From positions 81,150,709-81,214,708 of the forward strand of contig CM059190.1 of NCBI GenBank assembly GCA_030323885.1: a DNA stretch of 64,000 nt, read 5' to 3'. Positions 62,165-64,000 of the stretch are shown here, in pieces. Position 1 is the stretch's first letter. Each line of letters starts with the position of its first letter. Source of the stretch: Branchipolynoe longqiensis. Taxonomy: Eukaryota > Annelida > Polychaeta > Phyllodocida > Polynoidae. Below the pieces are notes generated by a model that made no database searches, had not been told where the DNA came from, and worked only from the letters and a program-made list of their open reading frames with translations. Made by a program: the position numbers and the translations under genes.

Positions 62165-62372
62165 TCAGACAAAAACCCCCGAAAACTGCGATACAAAAAT
62201 CTTAATTCAAATAAAATATTTGTAGCTGAAGCGACTTTTAATTTTCAGGAATTCCACTTTTTTGTGGGAAGAAATGATTATGGATCAAAGGGCAAAAGAA
62301 TATGAATATAAAAGAAAAGAATTTGTTAACGATTTAATTCCAATGTTTATCTGAATTGTTGGATTGGCGTAG
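62165..62372. mobile_element. MITE, AGTTCAGGCRCAAAACC-end family, decayed
   Basis: TCAGACAAAAACCCCCGAAA and CTGCGATACAAAAATC stand for the left end and TTGTTGGATTGGCGTAG for the right. The interior GTGGGAAGAAATGATTATGG is diagnostic. Confidence 0.6.
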
Positions 62373-62374
62373 TT

Positions 62375-62545
62375 GTCTGCACGGATATCTCACGCAAGGA
62401 GCCACATGGACACGTAGGGGTGGAACGGATCATAACACCAGGGAGCTTATGTGGTGTAATGGTTGGCACACTAGCTTGGAATCTAACATATGATTGTGCC
62501 ATGACCAGGATCCTGCACCAGCTACAAGCTCTATGGTTGTTGAAC
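62375..62545 (+). mobile_element. tRNA-like repeat, family C
   Basis: The leader GTCTGCACGGATATCTCACG, CAAGGAGCCACATGGACACG, and the head GGGAGCTTATGTGGTGTAAT then GGTTGGCACAC. The B box is lost or diverged (ACATATGATTGTGCC). It abuts the MITE to its left, as the C copy at 17160 also follows a MITE region. Confidence 0.5.
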
Positions 62546-62555
62546 CCAACCCTGT

Positions 62556-62573
62556 ATGTATATATATATATAT

Positions 62574-62612
<39 letters not shown>
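62556..62612. repeat. TA microsatellite
   Basis: (TA)n with a short TACACATATA interruption. Confidence 0.9.
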
Positions 62613-62614
<2 letters not shown>

Positions 62615-62769
62615 GTAAGTGGAATGCCTGTAGGTAGTTAGCTGTAAGCATTTACATGACTTATGAACATAAATCAGGAGGGGCACACTCACAGCAAAAC
62701 TTTAGAAAATTCACCTATTTAAAATTTTAATTTAAATTTGCATTAACAAAATAATTGTTGCGGTGCTTT

Positions 62770-62985
62770 AATTGTTTAAGCAGCGGAAATTTCAATCACA
62801 GATGATTGGTTTTATTCATTCCACTGCTCCTTGCCCTATCCTAATAATGCAGAGTTCCTGGCTAGGGAGCGACAAGTATCAATTTTAAGTCATTGATTTG
62901 ACTTGATCAGGGTTTGAACCCACGATCCCACGATCTAACAACATGGGAGATGGACACTCTAACTCATTTGGCCATCCCATCTGGT
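62770..62985 (-). mobile_element. A-SINE with T2 tail, full length
   Basis: The plus strand reads GTTTAAGCAGCGGAAATTTC, ATTCATTCCACTGCTCCTTG, CCTATCCTAATAATGCAGAG, GACTTGATCAGGGTTTGAAC and the head complement CATTTGGCCATCCCATCTGG. This copy shows the full A head plus T2 tail at about 215 bp. Confidence 0.82.
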
Positions 62986-62999
62986 TCGACGCACGGATA

Positions 63000-63310
63000 A
63001 CAGGTTGTGAGAATTCAAAATTCCCCAATGCCAGCAACGCTATGTCGCCGCCATCTTTTTGTTGGGTGGTCAGTGGTCAGTGGTCAGTTCGGCGGGGGTA
63101 GGGGATGGAGGGGGAGGGGGAGCGATGGGCGCTGTCAGACATCCCTGGAGGAGCCAGGAAGAGCCTTGGCAGCTGACCTTTCCACCACAGCCTGTTGCCT
63201 TGACGACACCCACCTCTTGGGTGTTGTGGAATGACCCTCGCATCCTCTCTCAACGAGGCCTGATCGCACTTCTATGCTGTATAATGCATGCTAATGTTAC
63301 GCAAGAGTGG
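63000..63310. other. No supported gene
   Basis: Short overlapping frames exist but lack motifs. A GGGGATGGAGGGGGAGGGGG tract lies at 63101-63120. Confidence 0.4.
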
Positions 63311-63311
63311 T

Positions 63312-63840
63312 TGCGTAGGTGTGTGTGTGTGGGTGTGTGAGTGTGTGAGTGTGTGGGTGTGCGTTTGTGTGGATGTGTGGGTGCGTGAGTGCGTGGGTGT
63401 GTGGGTGTGCGATTGTGTGCATGTGTGGGTGTGTGGGTGTGTGCGTGTGTGCGTGTGTGGGTGTGTGGGTGTGTGCGTGTGTGTGTGTGTGGGTGTGTGG
63501 ATGTGCGGATGTGTGGGTGCGTGGGTGCTTGGGTGTGTTGGTAGGTGTGGGTGTGTGGGTGTGTGGGTGTGTGGGTGTGTGGGTGTGTGGGTGTGTGGGT
63601 GTGTGGGTGTGCGGGTGGGTGTGTTGGTCTGGGTGTGGGTGTGTGGGCGTGAGTGTGTGAGTGTGTGAGTGTGTGAGTGTGTGAGTGTGTGAATGTGTGA
63701 ATGTGTGGGGGTGTGGGGGTGTGGGGGTGTGGGGTGTGGGGGGATGGGGGTGGGTGTGTGGCGTGGGGGTGTGAATGCGTGGATGTGTGGGTGGGTGGAT
63801 GTGTGGGTGTGTCGGTACGACTGGGGGAGGTGGGTGGGTA
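63312..63840. repeat. TG-rich microsatellite, GTGTGGGTGT type
   Basis: GTGTGGGTGTGTGGGTGTGT and variants (GTGAGTGT, GTGCGTGT, GTGGATGT) over about 530 bp. The long valine/cysteine frames on one strand and histidine/threonine/proline frames on the other are artefacts. Confidence 0.95.
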
Positions 63841-63922
63841 CACAAACACACAAGCACATACACATAACTACAAATCAGCAGACACACACAAAAACATATT
63901 ACACACAAACACACTAGCAGAC

Positions 63923-64000
63923 TAGCACTATAAAGTCGCCATGAATGTGCACTGTTACAAGTCGGTAAATGTCCTGGTATGACCTTAGATGTTGCCCGGA
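63923..64000 (+). mobile_element. A-SINE tail, cut by the window end
   Basis: GCACTATAAAGTCGCCATGA, TACAAGTCGGTAAATGTCCT and ATGACCTTAGATGTTGCCCG. The A/C-rich end of the tail lies beyond the window. Confidence 0.75.

Noticed and set aside
63250..63925. Long open frames of up to about 205 codons on both strands
   Set aside because: They lie wholly in the TG-rich microsatellite and encode only V/C/G or H/T/P repeats. Open frames are expected in a stop-free repeat.

Overview
This window looks like intergenic or heterochromatin-like DNA from an animal nuclear genome. tRNA-headed SINEs, four kinds of LINE 3' end, a tyrosine-recombinase (DIRS-type) retrotransposon, several MITE and foldback families and many satellites are packed almost end to end. 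I found no intact host gene, no true tRNA or rRNA gene, and nothing bacterial. The mixture, together with a SINE core I associate from memory with molluscan genomes, suggests a marine invertebrate, probably a lophotrochozoan. That placement is a weak inference.

Layout. 1-5.6 kb: short tandem arrays, a pogo-like MITE, a foldback element and the first SINEs. 5.85-8.46 kb: a 31-bp minisatellite of about 84 units. 9.6-19.7 kb: SINEs of three tRNA-like head families, RTE-like LINE 3' ends, a 206-bp satellite inside inverted repeats, a TA-inserted MITE with its empty site nearby, and a GC-rich 7-bp array. 19.7-31.3 kb: a possible LTR, MITEs, foldback elements with a common terminus, 84-bp and 50-bp satellites, and a CR1-like LINE end. 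31.8-39.1 kb: GGT-rich and GA-rich low complexity, a palindromic foldback, an RTE deletion derivative and a jockey-like LINE end nested in a MITE. 39.2-48.6 kb: a doubtful exon, foldbacks, a larger RTE-like reverse transcriptase remnant inside a SINE, a MITE nested in its own kind, and another LINE end. 48.6-54.9 kb: a foldback with a 10-bp array, then a dead DIRS-like element split by six insertion events. 55-64 kb: a possible LTR-like stretch, a foldback with a perfect 53-bp hairpin, a 572-bp duplication, 14-bp arrays and a (TG)n tract.

How it fits together. Nothing here works as a gene pathway. The logic is parasite on parasite: non-autonomous elements sit inside one another, and many insertions keep readable target-site duplications (TTAA, TA, TTA, and 7-12 bp for the retroposons). 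The DIRS-like element is the clearest case. Removing the insertions together with one TSD copy reconnects its tracts, and two of the recombinase junctions come back in frame. All family names come from reading motifs by eye; no database search was run.
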